A stretch of DNA of 64,000 nt. Origin: JBBIQS01 sp037442205 (lineage in GTDB: Bacteria; Myxococcota; Myxococcia; Myxococcales; UBA5297). Both the position numbers and the translations under genes were made by a program. The notes beneath the pieces are model-generated. The model saw only the letters and a program-made list of their open reading frames with translations. It made no database searches and was not told the origin of the DNA. Below are positions 54,738 through 63,833 of the stretch, piece by piece (position 1 is the stretch's first letter; every line of letters starts with the position of its first letter). The stretch is taken from positions 5,588 to 69,587 of the forward strand of contig JBBIQS010000042.1 in assembly GCA_037442205.1 (NCBI GenBank), read 5' to 3'.

Positions 54738-57524
54738 ATGAAGTACATCCTCCCGAGCTTCCTGGTCTTCCTGGCTGTGGGCTGCCAGTGTGGCGCGCCG
54801 CCGGCGACCGACGACAAGGGATGCACGCCCGAGAACCACTGCCGCATGGATCCCGGCGGCGCCGAGTGCGATCCCGGCTTCACCTGGCTCAATCCCGACG
54901 CCGGCGACGACTTCCGCTGCGTCGAGATACCGGATGCCGGCACCGCCGACGCCTCGGTGGCGCCCGATGGCGGTTCGGATGCGGGTTCGGACGCTGGCTC
55001 GGACGCTGGCTCGCCTGATGCCGGTGGCTGCACCGACCAATGTGCCGCGGGAGCTAGCCAGTGCTCCGCCGGCGCACTGCGCAGCTGCGAGCGCGGCACG
55101 AACGGCTGCCTGGTCTGGAGCGCTCCCATCGCCTGTCCCACCGGAACCTGCGCCTCGGCGACCCAGTGCAAGACCGGCAGCTGCGGGGCCGGCTCGCTCC
55201 AGTGGGCGGTCACTCCCGGGCAGCTCGTCACCACCAGCAGTGCCATCAGCCCGATGCGCGTGGCGGCGCACGACGACGGCTCGATCTCCGTCAACGCCGC
55301 GCTCTCGGGACCGCTTCGCCTGGGAACCCGCACCCCCAAGGAGATCGAACTCAACGGCGGCAGCGGGATCGCGCAGGTCATCCACCTCGATCAGAACGGC
55401 GCCTTCCAGTGGCTGGGCAAGCTGGCCCCCAAGACCCTGGGAGAGATCGTGGCGCTTCCCGGCGGCGCGGTGATCGTGGCGGGCAGCTTCTCCCCGTCGA
55501 TGGTCGTGAACCCCGGCGAACCCAGCGAGAAGACGCTGGCGGTACGTGGCACCCGGAACGACACCGACGCCTTCTTCGCGCGCGTCGAGCCGGGAGGCGA
55601 GGTCTCCTGGATTCGTCAGGTCGGCGGGCCGGACTACGACTACGTCTTCGGGCTGGCGGCGCATTCGAACGGCTCGGTGGCCATCGGCGGTCGCTTCGGG
55701 ATGTTCGACGCCAAGGTCCAGCTCGACGACGGCAAGGGCGGAACGACCACGCTGCAGACCACCGGCGCCTGGGAGGAGGCCTACCTCGCGCTCTACGATT
55801 CGAGCGGAGTGCTGAAATGGGCCTACACGCTGAGCGGCCCGGATCGCGACGACGAGGTGTACTCGGTCGGCTTCCTGCCCAGCGGCGATCTGGTGGTGCT
55901 GGGGGCTTTTTCGCAGAGCATCACGCTGGCCGGGCGGACCGGCGGCACCACGCTCACCACCACCGTGCAGAACAGCAGCTTCCTTGCCAGCTACGACGCC
56001 ACCGGAGCGGTGCGCTGGGCGCGGGTGATCGAGGGCGCCAACGTCTGGACCTCCCTGCCGCAGCTCGCTCGCGGTACCGGCAACGAAATCGTCCTGACGG
56101 CGATCGCCACCCCGGGATTGCGGTTCTCGCTGGGGCAGCCCGACCAGTACACCCACGCCAGCGCCGATCCGACGCTCAATCAGGACCGGGTGTTGGCGCG
56201 CTACTCGGCGGACGGGAAGCTGCTCGGTGTCACCACCCTCGGCCAGCTGATCCCCGCCTCGGACATCGCGGTCGCGCCCAATGGCACGGTGGTGATGGCC
56301 GCCAACGTCGTCGAGCAATGGGGACAGAACACCCGGCTGAACACGGCCTCGGGCAAGACCACCCTCACTCCGCAGAACCACGGCAGCGAGGGGATGATGT
56401 TGTGCAGCGCCGACGGTACGAAGGCCGAGTGGACGCGGCTCATCCAGGGGCCGCAGGCGCAGACGGCCACCGCGGTGGCGGCCTTTGGCAACGGCGATCT
56501 GGTCCTCGTGGGCGAATCGAAGGACTACGCCGCGCTGGAGTCCCACGCGCCTCCCGGACTGGCGCTCCCAGGCGGCGGGATGTGGGTGGCCAGGTACCGG
56601 CCCACGCCGACGCTGGCCTCGCCCGCGCCCGCGAAACTGGCCATGGCCGACGCTTGCGCCACGCCGCAGTCGTGCCCGGGGATGGCCACCAAGGCCAAGC
56701 CGCTCACCCGCGGCGTCTACTACCAGGGCGCAGCTCCCGGAGGCTGCAATCCGGCGGTGCTGCAGCGAATCTGGCCGACTCCCTCGACAACCGGGATGGG
56801 TCCCTTCGACTGCAACCACGAGAAATACGCCTTCCGCGAGCGCGACGGCGCTCTCTTCGCGGTCAAAAACGGCATCGAGCGCTGGAATGGCACCAGCTGG
56901 ACGACGGTCAACGCCGCCGCGTGCTGGAACACCGCCTTCGGATTCGACCTGAACGACAATCTCTACCGGCTGTGCTGGTACACCCTCTACGACAGCAGCG
57001 ATCGAGTGCTGTTGGACCAGGCGGTCACCTTCTACGGAGTCTTCGCGGATGGTCGGGTGCTGCTCGGGCGCCCCTCGGCGGCGGGTCCGGGCGGCTCGTT
57101 CGACACCGATGTGGTCGTCGTCGATTCGAACAACGTCGAGCTGTCGCGGCTGGTGACCCAGCGCCCCAACCTCGGCTATTCGCTGCAGCCGGTGACCGCC
57201 TCATTGATCGGCAACGAGGCTTACGTGCTGCTCAGGCTCTCGATGCTCTCGACCTCAGCCAACAAGAGCTACGCCGTCTACCACGTGGACGCGCAAAACC
57301 AGTGGACGCACCTGCGCGACCTGGCTGTTTCCGATTTCGGCCGCGAGGTGCTGGTGCTGAGCGATGCCAGTGTGGTGGTGCGTGAGCCGGCCTATGGGAG
57401 CTCGGGCACCGATCAAGTGGTGATCTACGAGCCCGGGAAGGCCGCCAAGACCATCTGGGACCTGAACAGCGGCGGGCCGGCGTGGATCAACTCCACGGAT
57501 GCGATCCTTCTCGGGCCTCCTTAG
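54738..57524 (+). CDS. Large lipoprotein with repeated propeller-like segments
   Basis: 928 residues. Lipobox VGC (MKYILPSFLVFLAVGC). N-terminal part: a Cys-rich region, a linker DAGTADASVAPDGGSDAGSD-type, another Cys-rich unit (CAAGASQCSAGALRSCERG). Then beta repeats of about 60 residues with GTRxxxDAFFARVEPGGEVSWIRQVGG and similar lines, resembling SBBP beta-propeller repeats common in myxobacterial and planctomycete surface proteins. It begins a run of plus-strand lipoproteins. Function unknown; probably surface-located binding or sensing. Confidence 0.85.
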   Translation: MKYILPSFLVFLAVGCQCGAPPATDDKGCTPENHCRMDPGGAECDPGFTWLNPDAGDDFRCVEIPDAGTADASVAPDGGSDAGSDAGSDAGSPDAGGCTDQCAAGASQCSAGALRSCERGTNGCLVWSAPIACPTGTCASATQCKTGSCGAGSLQWAVTPGQLVTTSSAISPMRVAAHDDGSISVNAALSGPLRLGTRTPKEIELNGGSGIAQVIHLDQNGAFQWLGKLAPKTLGEIVALPGGAVIVAGSFSPSMVVNPGEPSEKTLAVRGTRNDTDAFFARVEPGGEVSWIRQVGGPDYDYVFGLAAHSNGSVAIGGRFGMFDAKVQLDDGKGGTTTLQTTGAWEEAYLALYDSSGVLKWAYTLSGPDRDDEVYSVGFLPSGDLVVLGAFSQSITLAGRTGGTTLTTTVQNSSFLASYDATGAVRWARVIEGANVWTSLPQLARGTGNEIVLTAIATPGLRFSLGQPDQYTHASADPTLNQDRVLARYSADGKLLGVTTLGQLIPASDIAVAPNGTVVMAANVVEQWGQNTRLNTASGKTTLTPQNHGSEGMMLCSADGTKAEWTRLIQGPQAQTATAVAAFGNGDLVLVGESKDYAALESHAPPGLALPGGGMWVARYRPTPTLASPAPAKLAMADACATPQSCPGMATKAKPLTRGVYYQGAAPGGCNPAVLQRIWPTPSTTGMGPFDCNHEKYAFRERDGALFAVKNGIERWNGTSWTTVNAAACWNTAFGFDLNDNLYRLCWYTLYDSSDRVLLDQAVTFYGVFADGRVLLGRPSAAGPGGSFDTDVVVVDSNNVELSRLVTQRPNLGYSLQPVTASLIGNEAYVLLRLSMLSTSANKSYAVYHVDAQNQWTHLRDLAVSDFGREVLVLSDASVVVREPAYGSSGTDQVVIYEPGKAAKTIWDLNSGGPAWINSTDAILLGPP

Positions 57525-57602
57525 CAGCCGGACATGCGCTCGAGCTCTGGATGCCCGGCCGAGACCGGTGCATCGGCGGCGCCCGCCTGCTATGGATTGG
57601 AA

Positions 57603-58154
57603 ATGAACGCCCGAAACCTGTCGGTGGTGCTGGCGGCCTCTCTCTTCGGCTTCTCCTGCGGCGGCTGCGGCGCGCCAACCTTTGAAACGACGGTCAAGGG
57701 AACCGCTTCGGTGCCCGGAGCGCCCGGTCTGCTCAAGCTGATCAACGACTTCGGCCCGCTCAACGGCTTCACCGACATGAACCTGGACCAGAGCCAGGAT
57801 TTCCAGAACCAGGGAGTGAAGAAGTCTCAGGTCGAATCGGTGAAGGTGACCGCGTTCACGCTGCAGATCACCTCGCCGGCGACGCAGGACTTCTCCTTCC
57901 TCAAGGGCGTGCAGTTCTTCGCCTCGGCCCAGGGCGTGCCCGAGGCGCTGATCGCCGAGAAGAGCGGCATCGACACCCTCGGACTCAAGGCGCCCAATCC
58001 GACGCTGACCCTCGACGTCAAGGACGTGGAGCTGCAACCTTTCGTCACCGCGCCCACCATGACCATCCGCGCTTCAGTCACCGGCCATCAGCCGGATCAG
58101 GACACCACCTTGGAGGCCAAGGTGACGCTGAAGGTGGTGCCCAAGGTCTTCTGA
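57603..58154 (+). CDS. Secreted or lipid-anchored protein of unknown function
   Basis: 183 residues from ATG 57603 (MNARNLSVVLAASLFGFSCGG); a Cys follows the hydrophobic segment but the preceding GFS is not a standard lipobox. The mature part is a beta-rich LEA/Ig-like stretch (VESVKVTAFTLQITSPATQDFSFLKG and VELQPFVTAPTMTIRASVTGHQP). It lies 78 bp after the large lipoprotein on the same strand. The frame to 57534 adds no family resemblance. Confidence 0.75.
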   Translation: MNARNLSVVLAASLFGFSCGGCGAPTFETTVKGTASVPGAPGLLKLINDFGPLNGFTDMNLDQSQDFQNQGVKKSQVESVKVTAFTLQITSPATQDFSFLKGVQFFASAQGVPEALIAEKSGIDTLGLKAPNPTLTLDVKDVELQPFVTAPTMTIRASVTGHQPDQDTTLEAKVTLKVVPKVF

Positions 58155-58433
58155 GCCGAAACCGACTCGAAGGGCTCCGAGCGAAAGACCCCCAAGGCCA
58201 AGTCGGGCCGAAGAATCCCGGCTCGATCGCCGCGCGCCCGGGTGTTTACCGCTGCGCGCGATGTCACCCGAATCTGCGTTGCTCCCGTTGACGCAGCGGC
58301 GCTTGACAAGGCGCATCCCGTTGCGGAACGCTGCTGCCGCTCCGGAGCGCGTCGTGCAACCACGACTGGAGGGCGCCCGGGACGTCACCGCAGCTTCGCG
58401 GTGCTTCAATGCAGTCTCTCGAAGGGGGAATTC

Positions 58434-60554
58434 ATGGCGCGTCGCATTCCGCTATTACTGCTGGTTCTTGTCGTCGCCTCGATCCCGATGGCTTCGTGCA
58501 ATTCGTGTGGTGGTCCCAATGTCGCGGTCACCACCTACGACCATCCTGGCGACATCAACAATCATCAGGTTCGCTGCGGCTGTCAGCTCAGGTGGAAGGA
58601 TTTCGTCTGCAACAATGCGGGACCGGACGCGGGGTTGGGGATACCAGCGAACATCTGCAATCCAAACCCGCGCAGCTTCAATATCGACATGTGCGTCCCC
58701 GAGAGACTCAATACCTCCCTCGGGGCGACCCTCACCGAGGACGAGTTCAAGGCCGGGATTCAGGCCTTCTGCGGGGCCGAGGTCAAGACGCTGGTCAAGG
58801 CTTTCGTCAACATGGTGGGAGGGGAGAGAAGCTGCCTGCCGATCGATACCTATGACGTGGCCTGTGCGCCGGTGGAAATCGACTCGACCGGGTCGGCCAC
58901 CGCGTCCAATCCGAGGTGCGACAAGCACTGCCTCGACGTTCCCTGCGTGACCTCCGCCGACGCCGGCACGGTCAACTGCGACCTGCGGGGGATGAACGAT
59001 TCGAACGGCAACATCCATCCCGAGGTTTGCCAGTGTACCCGGGGCAGCGGCTGCGGAGTGACCTCCACAGGCATCTGCCAGCCTCTCGATTCGGTAACCG
59101 ATCCGCCCGAGATCGCCGATGGGATTCTCACCGGAGCGGCGAGTCAACCGACGACGATCTCGATCGACCCCGAGCAGTCGAAGCTGACCCTGACGGTGGC
59201 GGTGGAGAAATGCGTGGGGAAGGCCTGCGTGTCGCTGAGCGACACCCAGACCACCTCAGCCCACGGCTTCATCACGCTCTACGGCACGCCTTGCCCGGGC
59301 TCCGAATGCAACGTGCGGCTTGCCATGCAGGCGCATCCCGACGACGTCACCTTCAAGTTTGGCTGCGTCGCGAGTGTCTGTCTGGGGGACGCTCCGCTGA
59401 GTCACATGAGCGTGGTCGGAGGCACCGAAGGCATCCCATTGCACGTCAATGCAGATGGTTCCGTGCTGGCCCAGCCCTACAGCATCAAGTTCGTGGCGAG
59501 CGGGATTCGCGATGGCAAGGGCTACCGCGTCGAGACGTTCAATCTGGCGCCCCTCCTTCTCCGCATCGACTGGGCCGCGCGGACCCTGACGGCTCCTGAC
59601 GGCATCCCGGTGGACTTCGCGGGTGCGACCGGCTCGCTTTCGCTCGCAGGAACGGTCGTCAATTATCCTCCGGTGGCAAGGGTCGGGCCGGATCAGGTGC
59701 TCGAATGCAACGTCCCTGGGGGGGCCAGCGCCGTCCTCGATGCGACCGGCAGCTACGATCCCGACGATGACCAGATCGGTCTGGCCTGGTGGCGAGACCA
59801 TGCTCTCGATCCCGCGACGAGCGTGGGGAGCGGGTTGGTCGTTTCCACGGTCGCGCCCATGGGAACCACCAGATACGGGTTCGCGATCACCGACTCTCAT
59901 TTGGCGCTGAGCTACGCGGAGACTTCGGTGACCGTGAAAGACACCGCCGGTCCGGAGATCGCTGTGTCGGTCAACACGGCCTGCCTCAAATCTCCAGCCG
60001 ATGACCTGTTCCTGTTCAGGCTCGGGGAGCAGATCGTGGTCCAGGCGCACGATGCCTGCGACGCCAATCCTCGGGTGTGGATCGACTCAGTGACCCGGGT
60101 ACCAGCGAGTCATCACGAAGGCTCGGAGGGCGAGCGGCACGACGATGGCGAACACCAAGCCCCCGATGTCATCGCTGGTACCGCCTCGTTCTGCATTCGC
60201 GAGGAGGGGAGCTACAGCGTCGTCGTCGCGGTCCAAGACGCGTCGGGGAACATTTCGCGCAAGACCGTCGTGGTTCGCGTCCCAGAGGATCAGGAGGAAC
60301 ACCAGAAGTGCGGGACGGAGTCCGGCTCGGACGACGTGAATGACGGCGGTGACGTCTCACCGTGCCGCGAGAACGTTCCCGCGCCCTCGCCGGCAGCCAA
60401 TCCAGTCCCGGAGCCGGTGCCTCCGGCAGCTGCTCCACCTCCGAGCGCGAGCGGATGCAGCGCCGCCGGCACCGCGGATACGGTTGCGGTTTCCAGCCTG
60501 GGTGCGCTGGTGCTCGCTGCTCTCAGGTTTGGCCGCCGAAGGATTCGAGGCTAA
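58434..60554 (+). CDS. Cys-rich surface protein with PKD-like domain and MYXO-CTERM-like tail
   Basis: 706 residues; GAAGGGGG lies 6 nt before the ATG. Signal peptide MARRIPLLLLVLVVASIPMASC, also a possible lipobox. The N-terminal half has many cysteines (CGCQLRWKDFVC, CDKHCLDVPC, CQCTRGSGCG). Residues about 415-500 fit a PKD-like domain (PPVARVGPDQVLEC ... DATGSYDPDDDQIGLAWW). The C-terminus holds a Pro-rich linker, GCSAAG, a hydrophobic helix (VAVSSLGALVLAALRFG) and an Arg tail, a MYXO-CTERM-like sorting signal. Both anchors in one protein would be unusual. Confidence 0.82.
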   Translation: MARRIPLLLLVLVVASIPMASCNSCGGPNVAVTTYDHPGDINNHQVRCGCQLRWKDFVCNNAGPDAGLGIPANICNPNPRSFNIDMCVPERLNTSLGATLTEDEFKAGIQAFCGAEVKTLVKAFVNMVGGERSCLPIDTYDVACAPVEIDSTGSATASNPRCDKHCLDVPCVTSADAGTVNCDLRGMNDSNGNIHPEVCQCTRGSGCGVTSTGICQPLDSVTDPPEIADGILTGAASQPTTISIDPEQSKLTLTVAVEKCVGKACVSLSDTQTTSAHGFITLYGTPCPGSECNVRLAMQAHPDDVTFKFGCVASVCLGDAPLSHMSVVGGTEGIPLHVNADGSVLAQPYSIKFVASGIRDGKGYRVETFNLAPLLLRIDWAARTLTAPDGIPVDFAGATGSLSLAGTVVNYPPVARVGPDQVLECNVPGGASAVLDATGSYDPDDDQIGLAWWRDHALDPATSVGSGLVVSTVAPMGTTRYGFAITDSHLALSYAETSVTVKDTAGPEIAVSVNTACLKSPADDLFLFRLGEQIVVQAHDACDANPRVWIDSVTRVPASHHEGSEGERHDDGEHQAPDVIAGTASFCIREEGSYSVVVAVQDASGNISRKTVVVRVPEDQEEHQKCGTESGSDDVNDGGDVSPCRENVPAPSPAANPVPEPVPPAAAPPPSASGCSAAGTADTVAVSSLGALVLAALRFGRRRIRG

Positions 60555-60627
60555 CCCTGCAGCATCAGGCGGCTCGGGTGCTGGCCGACGGCTGGCACCC
60601 GGGCCGGTTGCCACGTGGAGGAGTCCG

Positions 60628-61137
60628 ATGCCAAGAGGAATGACGGTGGGCTTGGTCCTTTCGCTCCTGGCTGTCGCCGGGTCCGGCTGCGGGGGAACGC
60701 GCGCCGATGCTCCGCCGACCGCCGCCGAGCTCGAGGCCTGCCTGCAGGGCTGGTGGCTCTACGCCGCCACCGCTTGCAGCTGCTCGAAGGGACCGGAGTG
60801 CTCGGCGAGCGATTGCCAGATGCGCGGCGTCTACCGCTTTGGAGCGGAGAAGGGGATCTTCAGCGGAATGATCGTCTACTCCGGGCAGACCAGGACGGTC
60901 AGCACCAGGGCGGACGGCGAGAGCGGCACGTACCAGGTGGTGGACGCCGCCCAGATCCACGTCGCCATCCAAGCCCCTGCCCCGCGACCGGCCTACGACG
61001 CTTCCGCGAAGTGCTCGGGCGACAAGGCGGTCATCAGCTACGCGAACTGGGCGCGTGCTCCGGCGGACCTCGCGGCAGGCCTCGACAAGGCCTCGAGCAA
61101 TGGCACGGTTCTCGGGTGGTCCGCGCAGCCGTATTAG
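60628..61137 (+). CDS. Small lipoprotein of unknown function
   Basis: 169 residues; GGAGGAG lies 6 nt before ATG 60628. Lipobox in MTVGLVLSLLAVAGSGC. A Cys-containing helix (CLQGWWLYAATACSCSKGPECSASDC) precedes a beta-sheet region (MRGVYRFGAEKGIFSGMIVY). No domain recognised. It is 73 bp after the PKD-like protein on the same strand and 25 bp before the next lipoprotein. Confidence 0.78.
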   Translation: MPRGMTVGLVLSLLAVAGSGCGGTRADAPPTAAELEACLQGWWLYAATACSCSKGPECSASDCQMRGVYRFGAEKGIFSGMIVYSGQTRTVSTRADGESGTYQVVDAAQIHVAIQAPAPRPAYDASAKCSGDKAVISYANWARAPADLAAGLDKASSNGTVLGWSAQPY

Positions 61138-61162
61138 AGCCGAGCCGGCGCAGGAGTATCTG

Positions 61163-61855
61163 ATGCGGCGTGCCTCGAATCGAAACCTCACGGCCGGACT
61201 TGCGGCTTGCCTTCTCGCGGGCTGTCTCCCGCTGCCGGCGCCGCCGCTCTCCACCGCGCACCTCGCCCAGTTCGGACGCGGAGTTGAGGGCCGCGACGGC
61301 TCGGTGGTCGTTTCCACCGGCCTGCTGGGCTATCAGGACCAGATCGGCCCCGGGTACAGCCTCGCCACCTTCCCGGTCGAGGCCGGGATCACGCTGCGCC
61401 CGCTCCCGAGCTACCAGGTCTCGGCCCTCGCCGGCTCCGCGCAGCTCCATCTCGAGGGCAACTACGCCCTGCTCCAGCGGGAAGACCTGCGGCTCGGATT
61501 GATCCACGGGCTCGGAGCCGGCGCCTTCGGCCCTTGGCCGGGCCTGAGTGCGCTCTTCAGCGCCACCGGAGGGCTCTTCGCCGAGGTTCCGCTCGGTTCC
61601 CGCTCATCGCTGTTCGCCAGCGGGCGCTACTCATTCTCCGCGGCGTCGAGCGTCGATACGTGGCAGCTGGGCGTGGGCACGTTGGGCTGTGCGCTGCGCG
61701 TGCGCGGGCTCGAGTTGGCGCCCGAGTTGGTGGCCGGGCGCGCCTGGTCGGGCTCGCCGGACTCGCGGCAGTGGTTCGCCGCCGCTTCGCTGACCGTCGC
61801 GGCGCCCTTCTCGTTCTCGGGCGAGGCCGGGGACGGCTCGAAGGGAGGTCGCTAG
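61163..61855 (+). CDS. Lipoprotein, tandem paralogue A
   Basis: 230 residues with AGGAG 7 nt before ATG 61163. Lipobox LAGC. The mature protein begins LPLPAPPLSTAHLAQFGRG and has beta segments with SLATFPVEAGITLRPL and LGLIHGLGAGAFGPW. The following gene has the same plan (LSTPYMASLAE, LIHGIGAGWMG), so these are tandem paralogues. Likely an outer-membrane associated protein of unknown role. Stop is 2 nt before the next start. Confidence 0.8.
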   Translation: MRRASNRNLTAGLAACLLAGCLPLPAPPLSTAHLAQFGRGVEGRDGSVVVSTGLLGYQDQIGPGYSLATFPVEAGITLRPLPSYQVSALAGSAQLHLEGNYALLQREDLRLGLIHGLGAGAFGPWPGLSALFSATGGLFAEVPLGSRSSLFASGRYSFSAASSVDTWQLGVGTLGCALRVRGLELAPELVAGRAWSGSPDSRQWFAAASLTVAAPFSFSGEAGDGSKGGR

Positions 61856-61857
61856 CG

Positions 61858-62559
61858 ATGCGAACGAGCCTCCTGCCGATTCCCGTCCTGCGCATTCTCT
61901 GCGCCGTGGCGCCGTTGCTCCTCAGCGGATGCATGCTGCCCTCGCTGCCCTCGCCGCTCTCGACCCCGTACATGGCGAGCCTGGCTGAGCCGATGCAGGA
62001 GCGGGGCAGGGCGGGTGAGGTTTTCGCTTCGGCGGGGGCGCTGCTCTATCGCGACCAGCAGAATTTCAATTTGGATACCGCGGTGCCCGGGGCCGGGGTC
62101 GAGCTGAGGCTCGCAGAGCGCTATCGGATCCAGGGTTCGGTGGGTTTCGGCAAGCTGGGATTGACCGGCGCACTGCGGATGGCCGAGGGGGAGCGGCTGG
62201 GGCTCGACCTTATCCACGGAATCGGGGCCGGCTGGATGGGTCACCTGGGCGTGGAGCGATCCGGAAGCGCGGTCCTCGCCGACGCCACGTTGGGAATCCT
62301 GGCTTCGATGGGCGTCGGCTCGCGGGGAGCGCTCTTCGTCGGTCCGCGGTACGCCTACGCGACCTACTTTCCCTTCGGGACCTCGCCGCTGCTGAGCTTC
62401 GAGAGCCGGAACCACTACGCCCTGATGTCGCTGGGCTACGCGGATCGCGTCGGCGGGCTGCACGTCAGGCCCGAACTGCTATTCGGAGCCGTCTGGTTCG
62501 GGCCGGGGCTGTTCGATTGGTTCGTCGCCCCGTCGCTGACGCTGGCTGCGCCGTTCTGA
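61858..62559 (+). CDS. Lipoprotein, tandem paralogue B
   Basis: 233 residues; GGGAGG precedes the ATG at 61858. Lipobox SGC. Resembles its neighbour in lipobox region, PLSTPYMASLAE-type opening, the LDLIHGIGAGWMG core and the LRPELLFGAVW-type ending. The mature chain has alternating hydrophobic residues and ends in Phe (SLTLAAPF), as a barrel might. Co-transcribed with paralogue A (2-bp gap). Function unknown. Confidence 0.8.
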   Translation: MRTSLLPIPVLRILCAVAPLLLSGCMLPSLPSPLSTPYMASLAEPMQERGRAGEVFASAGALLYRDQQNFNLDTAVPGAGVELRLAERYRIQGSVGFGKLGLTGALRMAEGERLGLDLIHGIGAGWMGHLGVERSGSAVLADATLGILASMGVGSRGALFVGPRYAYATYFPFGTSPLLSFESRNHYALMSLGYADRVGGLHVRPELLFGAVWFGPGLFDWFVAPSLTLAAPF

Positions 62560-62688
62560 CTTCGGCCCGTAAGGCGGCCCTCCGCGCCCCCGGCTCCTCC
62601 TGCCCCACCCGCTTCGCCAGCCGGCTCGGCTCGCGAGTGGGAAAGTTGATTGCCTCCGGGGCGTTCCCTGGCTGATCCGCTTCGCGGG

Positions 62689-63036
62689 CTACGGCTGGCA
62701 GGTCGTCGTGTAGTGGTGGCACTTGCCCATGCTCGGGTGCGCGCAGGACTTGTAGGTCTGGTCGGCGGGATCGAAGAAGCACGCCGGCTCGCAGGTGGTG
62801 GTGTAGTGGTGGCACTTGCCCATGCTCTTGTGCGCGCACTTCTTGAAGGTCTTGTCGGACGGGTCGAACATGCAATCCGGCTCGCAGGTGGTCGTGTAGT
62901 GGAGGCACTTGCCCATCGAGACGTGGGCGCACTGCTTGTAGGTGCCCGAGGACGCCTCGAACATGCACGGGTCGGCGGACGCGGCAGTGGAAATCAGCAG
63001 CGCGGCGGCGGAAACCAGCGGAGCGAGTCGCTTCAT
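62689..63036 (-). CDS. Secreted protein with three 31-residue cysteine/histidine repeats
   Basis: 115 residues from ATG 63036. Signal peptide MKRLAPLVSAAALLISTAASAD. The remainder is three near-identical units of 31 residues with spacing C-x11-C-x7-C-x6-C-x3, core KCAHKSMGKCHHYTTTC. Each contains four Cys and one to three His; 12 Cys in total. Could be a disulfide-stabilised secreted repeat or a metal-binding protein. I do not recognise the family. The upstream long frame to 63225 was rejected for lack of signal. Minus-strand gene facing the lipoprotein run. Confidence 0.82.
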   Translation of the reverse strand: MKRLAPLVSAAALLISTAASADPCMFEASSGTYKQCAHVSMGKCLHYTTTCEPDCMFDPSDKTFKKCAHKSMGKCHHYTTTCEPACFFDPADQTYKSCAHPSMGKCHHYTTTCQP

Positions 63037-63265
63037 GGCGTTCTTCAGGGTGGAAGCGGGGGACCGGGGGACTCTACCGCAGTGCGAAGCACGATTCCCG
63101 GCGCTTGGGGATTCCTCGGTGATGGCGCCGAGGTGATCCGCGCCCAGATCAGCATCTCCTCTCGCCGACCTCGGCCTAGGAGTCGGTGTCTGGCGGCGTG
63201 ATCGGTGTCGGGGTCCTCGAGGCACTTAGGACTCGGGACGGGCGTCCCGGGTGCCGATCGGCCTT
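63037..63265. other. Intergenic region upstream of the repeat gene
   Basis: No gene seen. It contains the promoter side of the triple-repeat gene and the left flank of the minisatellite; no clear promoter or terminator. Confidence 0.3.
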
Positions 63266-63757
63266 CCCGGATTCACTTCCGGGCCCAGATCCGAGCAGGG
63301 GAAGCCGGCGTCGGGCTCTGTGCCGGCGTCGCCGGGCGCTTCGGGCCTTGTACCGCTGTCGCCGAGGCCCGCTTGGCCAACCCGGATTCACTTTCGGGCC
63401 CAGATCCGAGTAGGGGAAGCCGGCGTCGGGCTCTGTACCGACGTCGCCGGGCGCATCGGGCCTTGTACCGCTGTCGCCGAGGCCCGCTTGACCAGCCCGG
63501 AATAACTTTCGGGCCCAGATCCGCGTCGGGGAGGCCGGCGTCGGGCTCTGTACCGCCGTCCTCGAGACGCATCGGGCCTTGTACTGCTGTCGCCGAGGCC
63601 CGCTTGGCCAGCCCGGAATAACTTTCGGGCCCAGATCCGAGTCGGGGAGGCCGGCGTCGGGCTCTGTACCGCCGTCGCCGAGGCGCTTCGGGCCTTGTAC
63701 CGCTGTCGCAGAGGCCCGCTTGGCCAGCCCGGAATAACTTTCGGGTCCAGGCCCGAG
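63266..63757. repeat. 115-116-bp tandem minisatellite, about 4.3 copies
   Basis: Copies begin at 63266, 63381, 63496, 63612 and 63728. Each begins with CCCGGA(a/t)TAACTTTCGGG-type sequence, an imperfect short hairpin, and continues with GAGGCCGGCGTCGGGCTCTG-type sequence. The period is not a multiple of three, so long frames through it are not coding. Unique positions differ between copies, indicating divergence after duplication. Confidence 0.88.
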
Positions 63758-63833
63758 GGCCGGAGCCGAGCCAACGAGCGTGCCGCTTGCGCGATCGCGC
63801 GCGCTGGCGAGGGTTTCGCCGGCGGAGCGCCGC

